From Hygrophila difformis (lineage: Eukaryota > Streptophyta > Magnoliopsida > Lamiales > Acanthaceae), in assembly GCA_030278955.1 (NCBI GenBank), contig JAOANR010000003.1:35172054-35236053 (forward strand): 64,000 nt of DNA, read 5' to 3'. Position numbers and translations under genes: made by a program. This document shows positions 11,341 through 21,966 of this stretch, piece after piece. How positions within the stretch are numbered: the stretch's first letter is position 1; the number at the start of each line of letters is the position of its first letter. The notes below the pieces were generated by a model. It did no database searches. It saw nothing but the letters and a program-made list of their open reading frames with translations, and was not told the origin of the DNA.

Positions 11341-13110
11341 CTATCCGATGTACTCTTTCAGTCGCTGTTCATTCACCACTATATTGCCCTTGTCAGTTCG
11401 GATCCTGACGGCTCCATTTTCAAACACTTCTAGCACTTCATGTGGTCCTTCCCATCTGGATTTAAGCTTTCCAGGGAACAGCTTCAACCTAGAATTGAAC
11501 AATAATACATTTTGACCAACATAAAAATGCTTAGGCTTAATCCGGCGATCGTGCAACTTCTGGGTCCGCTCCTTATAAATTCGAGAGCTTTCATAAGCTA
11601 GCGCTCGTATTTCCTCAATTTCATTGAGGTCCAACTTGCGTTTGCTCTGAGCGACTTTCGGATCAAAGTTAAGCGTTTTAATGGCCCAGTAAGCTTTATG
11701 CTCTAACTCTACAGGCAAATGACAGGCTTTTCCGAAGATAAGTCTGTAAGGGGACATCCCAATGGGAGTCTTATAAGCTGTGCGGTATGCCCATAGAGCG
11801 TCATTGAGCTTACGAGCCCAATCCTTACGGGTTATCCCGACAGTGGCTTCGAGTATGTGTTTGATTTCGCGATTGGATACTTCGACTTGACCACTGGTCT
11901 TGGGATGATAAGGCGTGCCTATATTATGGAGGATTCCATTTTTACTCATTAAAGTTTCGAAAGCTTTATTAATAAAGTGTGTTCCTCCATCAGATATCAC
12001 CACCCTAGGTATGCCAAATCTACTAAAAATGTTGTTCTTGAGGAACTTGATGACTTGGCTACCATCATTGGTCGGTAATGCGACAGCCTCAACCCATTTG
12101 GACACGTAATCGACAGCTACCAAGATATAGTAGTTTCCACCAGATGGTGGGAACGGTCCCATGAAGTCAATGCCCCATACATCGAAAATCTCAAGTGTAA
12201 GAATTCCCTTTTGAGGCATCTCATCCCTCTTGGAGAGGTTTCCTAATCTTTGGCATCTGTCGCAACCTTTCACAAATGTCCTGCAATCCTCATAGATGTG
12301 AGGCCAATAAAATCCACATTCGAGGACCTTGTGGGCCGTTCGAGCGGGACCATGGTGACCTCCATATTCTGATTCATGACATTTTCTGACAATTTGATAG
12401 GCTTCATGCTCGGTCACACATCGCCTGATTATTGAATCGGCGCAGTGTTTGAAGAGATAAGGTTCTTCCCAGAAGTAACTTAATACATCTCGTTTGAACT
12501 TATTCTTCTGATGATAGTTCGAAAACTGTGGGGTTATTCCGCATGCCAAGAAGTTAGCGATGTCGGAAAACCATGGAAAAGCTTGATTATGCAGATGCAA
12601 TGCGAACAACTGTTCGTCCGGGAACTCTTCATTGACGGCTTTTTCCTTTTTATCATTATCTAATCGAGATAAGTGGTCAGCAGCACCATTATCTCGACCT
12701 CGCCTATCTTTTATTATGATGTCGAATTCTTGCAACAGAAGTACCCACCTGATTAATCGAGGTTTGGCGTCTTGTTTGCTAAACAAGTATCTCAATGTAG
12801 TGTGATCGGTGTACACTATGGTCTTCGTGCCTATAAGATAATTGTCTGAATTTATCAAACGCGAAGATTACAGCATACATCTGTTTCTCCGTTGTGGTGT
12901 AGTTAATTTGGGCTTCATTCAGGGCATGACTTGCGTAATGGATTACGCAGTGTCTCCCATCCTTATGTTGTCCAAGAACTGCGCCTACGGCGAGACCACT
13001 AGCATCGCACATTACCTCGAAAGGTATTGACCAATCGGGTGGTTGCACTATCAGTGCAGAAACCAACATCTTTCTGAGCGTGTCAAAGGCTTGGACACAT
13101 GCTTCATTTA
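11341..13110 (-). pseudogene. pol: Athila RNase H and integrase region, frameshifted
   Basis: RNase H shows FEVMCDASGLAVGAVLGQ, HYASHALNEAQINYTTTEKQ and [11 protein letters not shown]. Integrase has the HHCC region ([10 protein letters not shown]...GCDRCQRLG) and the DDE core ([41 protein letters not shown]), ending in RLKEYIG and stop at 11341. Two frame changes break it. One is in a run of ten T near 13118-13128, which separates it from RT. The other is near 12845, between FDKFR and YLIGTK. Without them this would be continuous with the RT frame to the right. Confidence 0.9.
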
Positions 13111-15585
13111 TTAAGAAAGGATTTTTTTTTTACAAAGCAGATTAGTGAGCGGCTTGGAAATTTTAGAGAAATCTTTAATGAATCTCCGGTAAAAACCGGC
13201 ATGCCCTAAGAAGCTCCTAACTGATTTGATCGAGTTAGGGAGAGGGAGATTGGAAATGATGGAAAATTTGGCTGGATCAACTTCGATGCCTGCACGAGAA
13301 ATGCGATGACCTAACACTATGCCCTCAGTGACCATAAAATGGCACTTTTCCCAGTTTAAAACCAAGTTAGTGTCCTCACACCTCTTTAAGATCTTAGCAA
13401 GATTAGTCAAACACTCATCAAACGTATCTCCATATACAGAGAAGTCATCCATGAAGACCTCAATGCATTTTTCGATAAATTCAGAGAATATAGACATCAT
13501 GCATCGTTGAAAAGTAGCAGGTGCATTGCAAAGACCAAATGGCATGCGCCTGTAGGCAAAAGTGCCATAAGGGCAAGTAAAAGTTGTTTTTTCATGGTCT
13601 TCGCTTGAAATAACAATCTGATTATACCCAGAATAACCATCCAAGCAATAAAATTCTCTCCCTGCCAACCTCTCAAGCATTTGATCAATAAAAGGCAATG
13701 GAAAATGGTCCTTGCGGGTGGCCTCATTCAGTTTCCGGTAGTCGATGCAAACTCTCCATCCGGTCACTGGCCTGGTTGCGACCTCTTCTCCTTGCTCATT
13801 CTTGGTTATGCACATCCCTCCTCGTTTTGGTACGACCTGCACTGGGCTGACCCATTTGCTGCCAGAAATAGGATAAATTATACCAGCATCTAAGAGCTTG
13901 ATAACCTCCTTCCTTACCACTTCTTGCATGAGGGGGTTCAAACGCCTCTGAGGCTGACGGGAGGGTTTATACTCTTCTTCCATTAAAATCCTATGCATGC
14001 AAATAGAAGGGCTTATTCCTTTTATATCAGAAATGGTCCAACCTATTGCATGTACATGTTTCTTAAGAACGACCACCAGAGCATTTTCTTGCTCTTGGGA
14101 GAGCTTAGCCGAAACAATAACAGGTAATTTTTTATGTTCTGCGAGAAACGCGTACTTGAGATGATTGGGTAATGTTTTAAGTTCAAGCTCTGGTGGGCAT
14201 TCAACGGAAGGGAGTAATTTGCGAGAATTGGGTAGTGGGAGATCAGATTTACCTTCGGGACCCTGCATCAGTACAGGATCCTCTTCTTCCTCTTCGGTGC
14301 CATCATTTCCTTGTGCAGTGAAATCAGCACCGTCATATGCTTCAAGGTCCCCGGACTCGGGATCCTCAAATTGGACGGCGCTGCACTGTTCCTTTGGCTC
14401 AGCACCAGCAGGCTTCAGTACCTGCTTTGAAGGTCCATACATCATCATTTCATCATTGTTTCCAGAGTCTAGCTCTTTCCTAACTATTACATCATCAAAA
14501 GAAAAACAAGAACTGTCGTTCGGAAATTTCTGCAGTTGCTCCATGTCGAAAATGACTTCATCCCCATCAACGCGGAGTGTCACCCTTCCGGATTTAGCAT
14601 CAATTAGTGCTCCGCCTGTGGCCAAGAACGGCCTGCCTAAGATGAGAGGCATGTCGGAGTCCTCCTCGATGTCCAGAATGATGAAATCTACTGGGAACGG
14701 AGTACTGCCTGCTTTGATTATCACATCTTTCAAGATCCCGATTGGCTTTGTAATTGACCTATCTACGAGCTGGAGCCTCATTTTGACTGGTTCAACTACT
14801 CCAAGCTTAAGACGTTTAACCATGGTTAATGGCATAACGTTAATGCTGGAACCGAGGTCACACAGTCCTTTTCCGGCGTTGTTCTGGCCAATCCGAATCG
14901 GCAATGTATGGCATCCGGGATCCTCTTTCTTTTCCGGCAGCTTCTTCTGAATGATAGCACTGCAAGTGCTGTTGAGTACCACCAATTCGTCCTGCTCAAC
15001 CTGTCTCTTTCCTGAAATCATTTCTTTCAAGAACTTAGCATAGACTGGCATTTCAGAGATCATTTCTATCAAAGGAATGGTAATCTCAACTTCCCGCAGT
15101 CTTTTCAGAAATTTTTCAAACTTCAGATCTTGTTGCTTATTTTTAAGTCTAGCCGGGTAAGGAACCCTAGGCATGAACTTGTTTTTGTTATCATGTTTTG
15201 GTGGCAGATGGTTAGAGGTTGTACCTTCACCATTACCGTTTTCTGTTTCTGCCGTTCTTTTTGCAGCGTCAGTCTGCTGTTCGGCTTCCTTTTGTTCATC
15301 CATTGCTTCCTTATCAGCATTGTCAACAGGATCATCATCTTCCTCATGAGTGTTTCCAGCATCCGCTCCTTTTGGTCCAGCCAGTGTCTTCCCAGATTTC
15401 AAGGTTATTGCTTTGCATTGCGGGTTCTTTTCCGCAGTGCTTGGAAACGTTCCTTTATCCCTTTTCTGCATTTCATTGGCCATTTGAGTAACTTGGGTCT
15501 CCACATTTATGATGGAAGCCTGCAGCTGAGTGTTAATCTCCTTCTGGCTAGTGATAAAATCAGTCATCAAATTCTCCAGCCTTGA
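13111..15585 (-). CDS. pol: Athila protease and reverse transcriptase
   Basis: An open frame of about 820 codons on the minus strand. Order: a charged linker after gag, then aspartic protease (CDLGSSINVMPLTMVKRL, with DLGSS in place of the usual DTG/DSG, and IILDIEEDSDMPLILGRPFL), then RT (WVSPVQVVPKRGGM, VCIDYRKLNEATRKDHFPLP, MPFGLCNAPATFQRCM, EVFMDDFSVYGDTFDEC, SFLGHAGFYRRFIKDFS). The catalytic aspartates of RT are present. The upstream boundary is a frameshift by a C-run near 15586-15591. The true start was probably the gag ATG at 17257, so the first in-frame ATG here need not be a real initiator. Confidence 0.9.
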   Translation of the reverse strand, partial: SRLENLMTDFITSQKEINTQLQASIINVETQVTQMANEMQKRDKGTFPSTAEKNPQCKAITLKSGKTLAGPKGADAGNTHEEDDDPVDNADKEAMDEQKEAEQQTDAAKRTAETENGNGEGTTSNHLPPKHDNKNKFMPRVPYPARLKNKQQDLKFEKFLKRLREVEITIPLIEMISEMPVYAKFLKEMISGKRQVEQDELVVLNSTCSAIIQKKLPEKKEDPGCHTLPIRIGQNNAGKGLCDLGSSINVMPLTMVKRLKLGVVEPVKMRLQLVDRSITKPIGILKDVIIKAGSTPFPVDFIILDIEEDSDMPLILGRPFLATGGALIDAKSGRVTLRVDGDEVIFDMEQLQKFPNDSSCFSFDDVIVRKELDSGNNDEMMMYGPSKQVLKPAGAEPKEQCSAVQFEDPESGDLEAYDGADFTAQGNDGTEEEEEDPVLMQGPEGKSDLPLPNSRKLLPSVECPPELELKTLPNHLKYAFLAEHKKLPVIVSAKLSQEQENALVVVLKKHVHAIGWTISDIKGISPSICMHRILMEEEYKPSRQPQRRLNPLMQEVVRKEVIKLLDAGIIYPISGSKWVSPVQVVPKRGGMCITKNEQGEEVATRPVTGWRVCIDYRKLNEATRKDHFPLPFIDQMLERLAGREFYCLDGYSGYNQIVISSEDHEKTTFTCPYGTFAYRRMPFGLCNAPATFQRCMMSIFSEFIEKCIEVFMDDFSVYGDTFDECLTNLAKILKRCEDTNLVLNWEKCHFMVTEGIVLGHRISRAGIEVDPAKFSIISNLPLPNSIKSVRSFLGHAGFYRRFIKDFSKISKPLTNLLCKKKILS

Positions 15586-17257
15586 AGGGGGGCTTTTGAT
15601 TTTGATTCTGATTCTGGTTTTGGTTCCATTGGCCTTGGTTCGGGATGAATTGAGGCTGGAAGTTTTGGGGCTGAAAATTTTGGAAGTTCTGGGTAGGCTG
15701 TTGGAAATTTTGAGGAGGCCTCTGTTGGATCTGAGGTTGGAAACCTGGGTTCTGAAAGTTCTGTCCCCTGTTCTGATTGAATCCTTGGTTCTGCTGAGGA
15801 TTGAATTGCTGCTGTTGTGGTTTGTTCAAGAGGTGGGAATTAAGGGCATTGTTGTTTGAGTATGACAAATTTGGGTGCCTGTTTGGGAAAGCCCCTGCAA
15901 AGTTACAGCTTTCAGCTGTAATCTGTTCGCATGTGTCAGTTGCGTGAGCACCTTGACACAGTCCAAAAATTACATCTGTTTGCTGCCCTTGAGTGGAGCT
16001 CCCAGATCCCTGATTAACAGACAATGCTGCCACCTGCTCTTGCAGCTTTTCAATATCTGATCTCTCTGTTGTACCTACAGCACATAAACCACGAGGGGAA
16101 GGGGAATTAACATCATCAGTAAGAACAGATCTGTTTACACTCATTGCTTCAATCTTGGCCCAAGCTTGATCCATGGGAATGTATAGCAGGTGTTGACCGC
16201 CGGCAGCATCAAGCATGTTCTTCCATGCTGGGGTCAAACCGCTATAAAACTTTCTCAATTTCTCCCAATCATGGAAACCATGCTGGGGGCATTTCCTGAG
16301 CAAGTTGAAGAACCGTTCCTTTGCATCGTACAGGGACTCGTCTAGCTTCATCTTGAATTCTGCAATCTTAGAGCGGCATTCATCCACCTTGGACTCCGGG
16401 AAGTACTTCGTCAAGAAATTTCTGATCACGTCCTCCCATGTAGACTTCTGATTCACGGGCAGTGATTTTTACCATGTTCGTGCTCCGCTAGTCAGAGAAA
16501 AAGGAAACAGTCTTAATCGAATGGTGTTAGCAGATACATTCTGGTTCTTGATAGTATCACACAATTCTAGGAAAGTCTGCAGATGATCATGGGGATCTTC
16601 ATGACTTGCCCTTGCGAACTAGTTGCTCTGAACAAGATTGATGAGGGCCGGCTTCAATTCGAAATTCCTGGCCAAGAATGGAGCTTGTCCAGGAATGTTC
16701 AAATATGGCTCCAAGATTGACTGCATGTAATCGGCGGCTGCTGCTTGTTGATTGTTCTCAACCCCTCCTTGATACTGCTGTGGGTAGTAGTTCTGATGCA
16801 TATAGTAGTTCCTCGGATCATTGAAGTCATTAGGATTTCGGGGATTCTGATGGGGATTCTGGTACTGTTGATTTTGCTGGTTTTGGAAGTTTTGGTGGTT
16901 TTGGTTATTTGGTGGGTTTTGGGGGTTCGGGTCGGGAGGAGGTGCCTCGAAGTGTTGTTGTTCAATGTTTGGTGGGTTCCCGCCTCCTTGTATGATCTGA
17001 GGAGGGGGATCATCCAAATCATCGTTATCAGCATCCTTGAAGTCTTCCTCGATGTTGTGAAGTGGTGGATTGGGTGGAATGATTGGGGGAAGGTCAGGGT
17101 TGGCCATATCAGAGATGTCGCTACTGGTGCTTGGTGAAAGTAGTGCCTGTCTTTCCCGTTCCCGTCTCCGTTTAGTCTCCGCCCTAAGACGTCGAGCTGT
17201 CTTTTCTATTTCTGCGTTATACGGGATTTCGGCTGGCGTCTGCTTCCTCCTTTGCAT
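15560..17257 (-). pseudogene. gag: Athila gag with two nonsense codons
   Basis: ATG at 17257 starts a basic N-terminus (QRRKQTPAEI), an acidic and Pro/Asn/Gln-rich segment, and then the capsid-like region (NIPGQAPFLARNFELKPALI; KSTWEDVIRNFLTKYF; CPQHGFHDWEKLRKFYSGL). A C-terminal Asn/Gln-rich tail leads into protease. The frame is cut by TAG at 16621-16619 after VQSN, and by TAA between 16472 and 16457 after SGARTW. Coding resumes in the same frame after each. A frameshift near 15590 separates gag from the protease frame. A structural protein for virus-like particles, now inactive in this copy. Confidence 0.88.
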
Positions 17258-17397
17258 AGAACAATGACTTCAATAATGACGGTACCTGCATATTCCCCAG
17301 GTTAGAATCGGTTTCGGGGTGAATATTTATATTTATATGAGTAAGCTAACTAGGAGCAATGAGGAATGCAATTCTCTAATAAAACGGCGCTGCATCC

Positions 17398-17415
17398 TCC
17401 CCGGCAACGGCGCCA
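17398..17415 (-). other. Primer binding site, tRNA-Asp
   Basis: Plus-strand TCCCCGGCAACGGCGCCA is the 3' end of a plant tRNA-Asp including CCA, so the minus strand carries the 18-base complement TGGCGCCGTTGCCGGGGA. It abuts the LTR end (TTTCA on the minus strand), as expected for minus-strand DNA priming. Confidence 0.93.
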
Positions 17416-20040
17416 TGAAACTTTTGACAATTTCCTGCACGAGTATTTTCGAAATAATGAATCCCCGGTCTTGATTTTTATTTAATTGAAAATCATTTAT
17501 GATTGCGGAGTTGGGATTAGGGATATATTTATAGGTTGTCACGTTTTTATTACTCGTGTTAAGAAACTGTGGCCCGAAAGCGCACGGTGTCAAAAATTGC
17601 AGTAATTTATAGTAAGACCGGATCGTTCACTGGAGGATGTGCGATAGAAGCAGGGCCCACGTCGTTTTACTAGATTTTCCATTCGTATTGCTCCAATTGG
17701 TTTGAAAAGTGATTAACATCTACTATATGAATTAAAACTAGAGTACGAAAGCACTTAAATCTATTCTACAAAGCACATAAGTCTATTCTAGAAAGCGGGT
17801 AAAGTTATTCTAAAAATGCGATAAATACTATCTATGAAAGCAGTGAAAATTTACACTATGCTAGCTATGAAGCTGAATCACAATGTAGACAGAAGGGACA
17901 GGAGGAAAAGAATGAAATTTTGGACAAGATTTAGATAAGGCAATATTAAACTTCCCTTTTTATACACAGATCTTTGTTCGGGATAGTCCTATCAGATAGC
18001 TAATTCTCATGCTCTCAGTACAGCGTTCCCTTTAACAGACAGGTACTTACAGTAAGAGTTTACATGTTCTTAAGACCGCAAATTCTAAGATACCACAGAT
18101 TTGTAACTGCCCTGGCCTGGGTATGTTACTTCATCTGTGGTGGACAAGCAACACCTGACAAATCATTTATTGAAATGCCAAGTACTACTATCATTCTCCC
18201 TTGTCACACCCAAAGATTCTAATCAAGCCCTGAACTATCCCTTAACTATCAGTCCTAGTAGCAGTTACACAACTCTCAATACAACCGAGTGACCTCTAAA
18301 GAAAGCAGTTAAAAGAAAGCGGTAAAGAAAGCAGTAGAGAAAGCATTTAAAACCTATCACTCGGAGGTTTTGAAGGTCTGACACTGGTAGGAAAAGACAG
18401 CTCCCCATCATAATGGAGGGGTATGGATCAAGAAATCCCAGATCTTGGTGAACCGCTCGTAGTGTTCACTTCCTTCCGGGTGGTTATGAGATACAAACTA
18501 ATGAAACGAACTAATAAATTAGTTCGTTCCGGATGCACTCACTCAGGGCTCAAAAATAGACTTTGGCAAAAGAGGATAGCAGTTGAAAGAAAACTCAACC
18601 CTATCTTAGAAAATAATCAAGGCCTGGATGATGTTCCTCTAAGATTATTTACTGCACTGTATTTGAGTCCAAGTGGACCCCATCTCGGTGTAATATTTAA
18701 CCTTAGATTCCCAACAAATAGCAATTTTGGAAAATAATGAATCTGAAAATCATTCCCTAAACAGGTACTAGACTCTCAATTAAAACACAGATCCTTTCAG
18801 TCTAGATGAGACTTAATCACTGACTCTGCTTCTAATTTCCCAAAATCAACCCTTGATAGAATATGAATTAGTCATAACTGAAGAATTTATCCCTTACTCA
18901 GATCCGGATTTTATAAAGGAGTTTTTATCGGAAATTTAATGTGCAATATCTGTTTCAAATCTCTGCTTCTATTGTCCAAGGGAAGGATCTCAAAATATTA
19001 TGGACCACAATAATACATAATATTATCATGCATAAGGATATATGGAAGTGTAAAATTAATTGACCCAAAATATAGATGCGGGTCTAGACAGAAGGTGAAA
19101 CACAGATATGAAGTGGTCAGGAGACCAAAAGTAATGGCAGGATAATCGGGTGGACTGTAAACATCTATTGTCCAATTTCCCAATTACTCGGATGAAATGA
19201 CTTGAGACAGGTGAAACCCTAAAAATGGCAGTGTCGCTACCAGTTGGGCCCCTACTGTCTGTGAATTCAGAGAAAAACCTACATGCTTCCTCTCTGTAGT
19301 ACTTATCAGCTAATGTTGACAGACATTAGCAGAGTTTTATTACAGATTGGAATTTGGGTTTGGAAATTAAGATAAAAAAAATGAAACTGTATCCGGATGG
19401 GAATCAGTTGAGCAGCTATTATAGTCCTGGATGGACGAACCGCCAAGGCTTCCACTGACTGCCATCCAGATCATGCAAAATAACATTTAGTAACTAATAC
19501 CCAGAATACGAGCTAGTTATCCGTGAGGGAATACCTGCCAACATTAGTCTGATGTATCCTTTACTAATTGTTACACACAATACGCAAAAGACAAAATGAA
19601 ATGAAATAAAGAGAAGAGTTTGCATGAGAGACATTGGTTTCTCATGCAAGGTTATGGAATCAATCCATAATTGATGGCTTAAATAATCCCTCCTACCATA
19701 ATTAATTACAGTCCAGATTATCTGTTTAAGGCATCATGATTTTGTTTATAGAAAAATGTTTTAATGACAATTGAACAAAGGTCCTTTAATCACAACAATT
19801 AGTGATTTAATTATTACTAATTTAGAATCATCAATCATTAATGACTAGAGGGTTCAATTAATTAACAGATGGGAAATGGAGAATCAAAATTTAGGCAGCA
19901 TAATGCCTTATATTGCAATTCTAGGGTATTACATCTTAATCTGTGGGATTCAGATGTGAGTTTTTGCAATATAATGGAGGATAGAAGATCAGAATTTTTA
20001 GGGTTAAATAGAAGAGAGAGTTCTGTCGAGATACCATAAA

Positions 20041-20560
20041 TTGTGTCAGGGGCCTAGACCCGCGACATGGGTGTCTCGACAGATTTATAGAAATTTGGGC
20101 AGAGTTTCACCTTGTGTCGCTAAGCAAAAGTTGTGTCGCGGACCGTGGGTCCGCGACAGGAGTTTAGCGACACAGGATTGCCCTGGAAATTTCTAAGTGT
20201 TTTGGTTCCCAGTCGCTAACCTGGAATTGTGTCGCGGAGCATGGCTCCGCGACAGGATGTTTAGCGACTGGGGTTTTCAAAATAATACAGGGCATAATTT
20301 CCTGTCTCGGAATAAAAGTTGAGTCGCGGACCATGGGTCCGCGACAAGGGTGTTCCGCGACAGGAGCCATGCAGAGAATAATAACAAGAGTTTGGTTCCT
20401 GGTCGCTAAGCAAGGTTGAGTCGAGGACCGTGGGTCCGCGACAGAAGTTTAGCGAAAAGGTTTTCAAATATGAAGACAAGTGTCCTTAAACATCCATGTC
20501 GCGGAACAGCCTCCTGTCGATAAACGTGGCTTAGCGACAGGAGTCGGTTAGCGACATGGG
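20041..20560. repeat. GTCGCGG palindrome cluster, LTR copy B
   Basis: Contains three near-perfect hairpins. 20134-20158 has GGACC paired with GGTCC across GTG. 20230-20254 has GGAGC paired with GCTCC across ATG. 20323-20345 has GGACC paired with GGTCC across ATG. All share flanking GTCGC/GCGAC arms of 10-11 bp in total. Spacers repeat TTTAGCGAC and CTAAGCAA. Confidence 0.88.
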
Positions 20561-21200
20561 TGGTTCAGGACCCAAGTCAGTAAAAGCAAAGTTGCACAGT
20601 AGCATGCAAACAGTGTGATCTTACCCTATTTCAGATCAAAAAGGTAGTTCTAACCCAAAATAACCAAACAAAGAATTTAAATCACCTAGAACATGCTGGG
20701 ACCGAATTAAATCTGCTCAAAACAGAATTTAAAATAAAGCAAAACCTAATCTAGGGTCGATCACATGTAAGCATGAAACATTATCCAAGAAAAAATAAAG
20801 AACAGGAAGCATAAATAGAGGGACCAAAGATCAAATGACCCATAAATTGAAAAGGGAAGCAGTAAATCCATGGGTTGTGAGACCCATTTCATGGTTTTGG
20901 GACACAACTTGGAGAATATTTTCCCATTTTATTAATGGGGTTTGTTAATACCCATCATTTGGGTAATACAAACCCTAAATCAAGCTTAACAACAGAAAAT
21001 AAAACTGTGAACAGTGGCTACCTATGCTACTTAAAAAGAAAAATAACATAAACTTAAACTAAACTAAGCTAAACTATGGCTCAAATTAAATAATACAAAA
21101 AAATAAAAATAAACCTAAACTAAGAACTACCTAGAGAGGGATTCTCCAACTGTGTCTTCAAGGGAGTGATTTTCTAACCCTGAGCTCATGGGGGTCTCCT

Positions 21201-21212
21201 CATATTTATAGG
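21201..21212 (-). promoter_or_regulatory. TATA box of the Athila 5' LTR
   Basis: Minus-strand CCTATAAATATG lies about 750 bases inside the LTR. The same place in the 3' LTR copy reads CCTATGAAAATG (near 6012) and is damaged. Confidence 0.65.
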
Positions 21213-21280
21213 AGTGGAGCCCTAGGCCCATGGGCTTGATCTGAGGCCCACTGTGTCTCAAGACATCACACACATCATAA

Positions 21281-21632
21281 CTTGTCGCGGAATCACCTTT
21301 GTGTCTCAGGACAGGACTGCATGTGGCAAGGCTTCTCGACTGGGTCTTGTGTCTCTATTGGTGCGTCTGTGTCGCTATCCATGTCCGTGTCGCTAGAGCA
21401 TGGATCGCGACAGGGGTTCCTCGACTGGGGGCGTGGCTTGACCTCCAAGGTGTTGGTGGCGCGGGACCTTGATCGTGTCGCGGAACCATGGTCCTCGACC
21501 GGGGTTCCTCGACTGGATGTTCCCAGACTGGTCTCTTCTTTATGTTGCATGCTGGGTCGCTAATCCCTCATGTGTCGCGGAACCATGGTCCTTGACCGGG
21601 GTTCCTCGACCGGATGTTCCCAGACTGAGCTG
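21281..21632. repeat. Second GTCGCGG-type cluster, LTR copy B
   Basis: Counterpart of 6090-6440, with the same GTCGCGGAACCATGGTCC and CCTCGACCGGGGTTCC units. Located between the LTR start and the TATA box on the minus strand. Confidence 0.8.
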
Positions 21633-21966
21633 AATGGGCCAGATGGGCCGAAGTTGTTCTTTTTGTGGGCTTTTCTATCTTTTCCCATCTTTTTGTATTT
21701 TGTGGGCTTGTTTATTCTTTTGCCCATCTTTTTGTATCCTTTTTCTTTTCTTTTCTTTTTCTCATGTTTTTGGATTTTTCTAACATAAATATGTAATAAA
21801 ATTACATATTTATGCATTTTTCATACCAGCTCAATATTTTTATAATTATGCATAAATCAGTCCAATTCAACTGCTTTCTTATTTATTATAAGACCGGAAT
21901 GCGATCAAATGCCCGTTTCAGACACGGAAATGGATTGAAAATAATGGTCATTTCTGGCCATTATCA

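Larger units (their letters stand above)
5002..21966 (-). mobile_element. Athila-type Ty3/gypsy element with an extra F-box-like gene
   Basis: On the minus strand the order is 5' LTR (17416-21966), tRNA-Asp primer site (17398-17415), gag, protease, RT, RNase H, integrase (to 11341), a two-exon F-box-like gene (10327-8470), purine tract, and a 3' LTR starting at 6773. The gag, protease (LCDLGSSINVMP) and RT (FMDDFSVYGD) resemble the Athila lineage. The 3' LTR is interrupted at 5001 by G1, so its remainder is outside the window. The two LTRs differ by about a dozen substitutions and a few small indels over roughly 1.4 kb by eye, so insertion is fairly recent. The element interrupts a copia element at 21967. 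Confidence 0.88.
17416..21966 (-). repeat. Athila 5' LTR, about 4.55 kb
   Basis: Bounded by TGATAATGGCC at 21966 (minus strand) and by the primer site at 17415. Only 20178-21966 can be compared with the partner LTR in this window; the rest is assigned from the primer-site position. There is no gene inside that I can support. Open frames near 18423-18737 and 18998-19183 show no recognisable domain. Confidence 0.75.

Noticed and set aside
14165..14950. Plus-strand open frame of 261 codons (Ser/Pro-rich)
   Set aside because: Antisense shadow of the Athila protease-RT frame, which has clear motifs on the minus strand.
18423..18737. 104-codon plus-strand open frame in the Athila LTR
   Set aside because: No domain, opposite to the element's strand, surrounded by non-coding LTR sequence.
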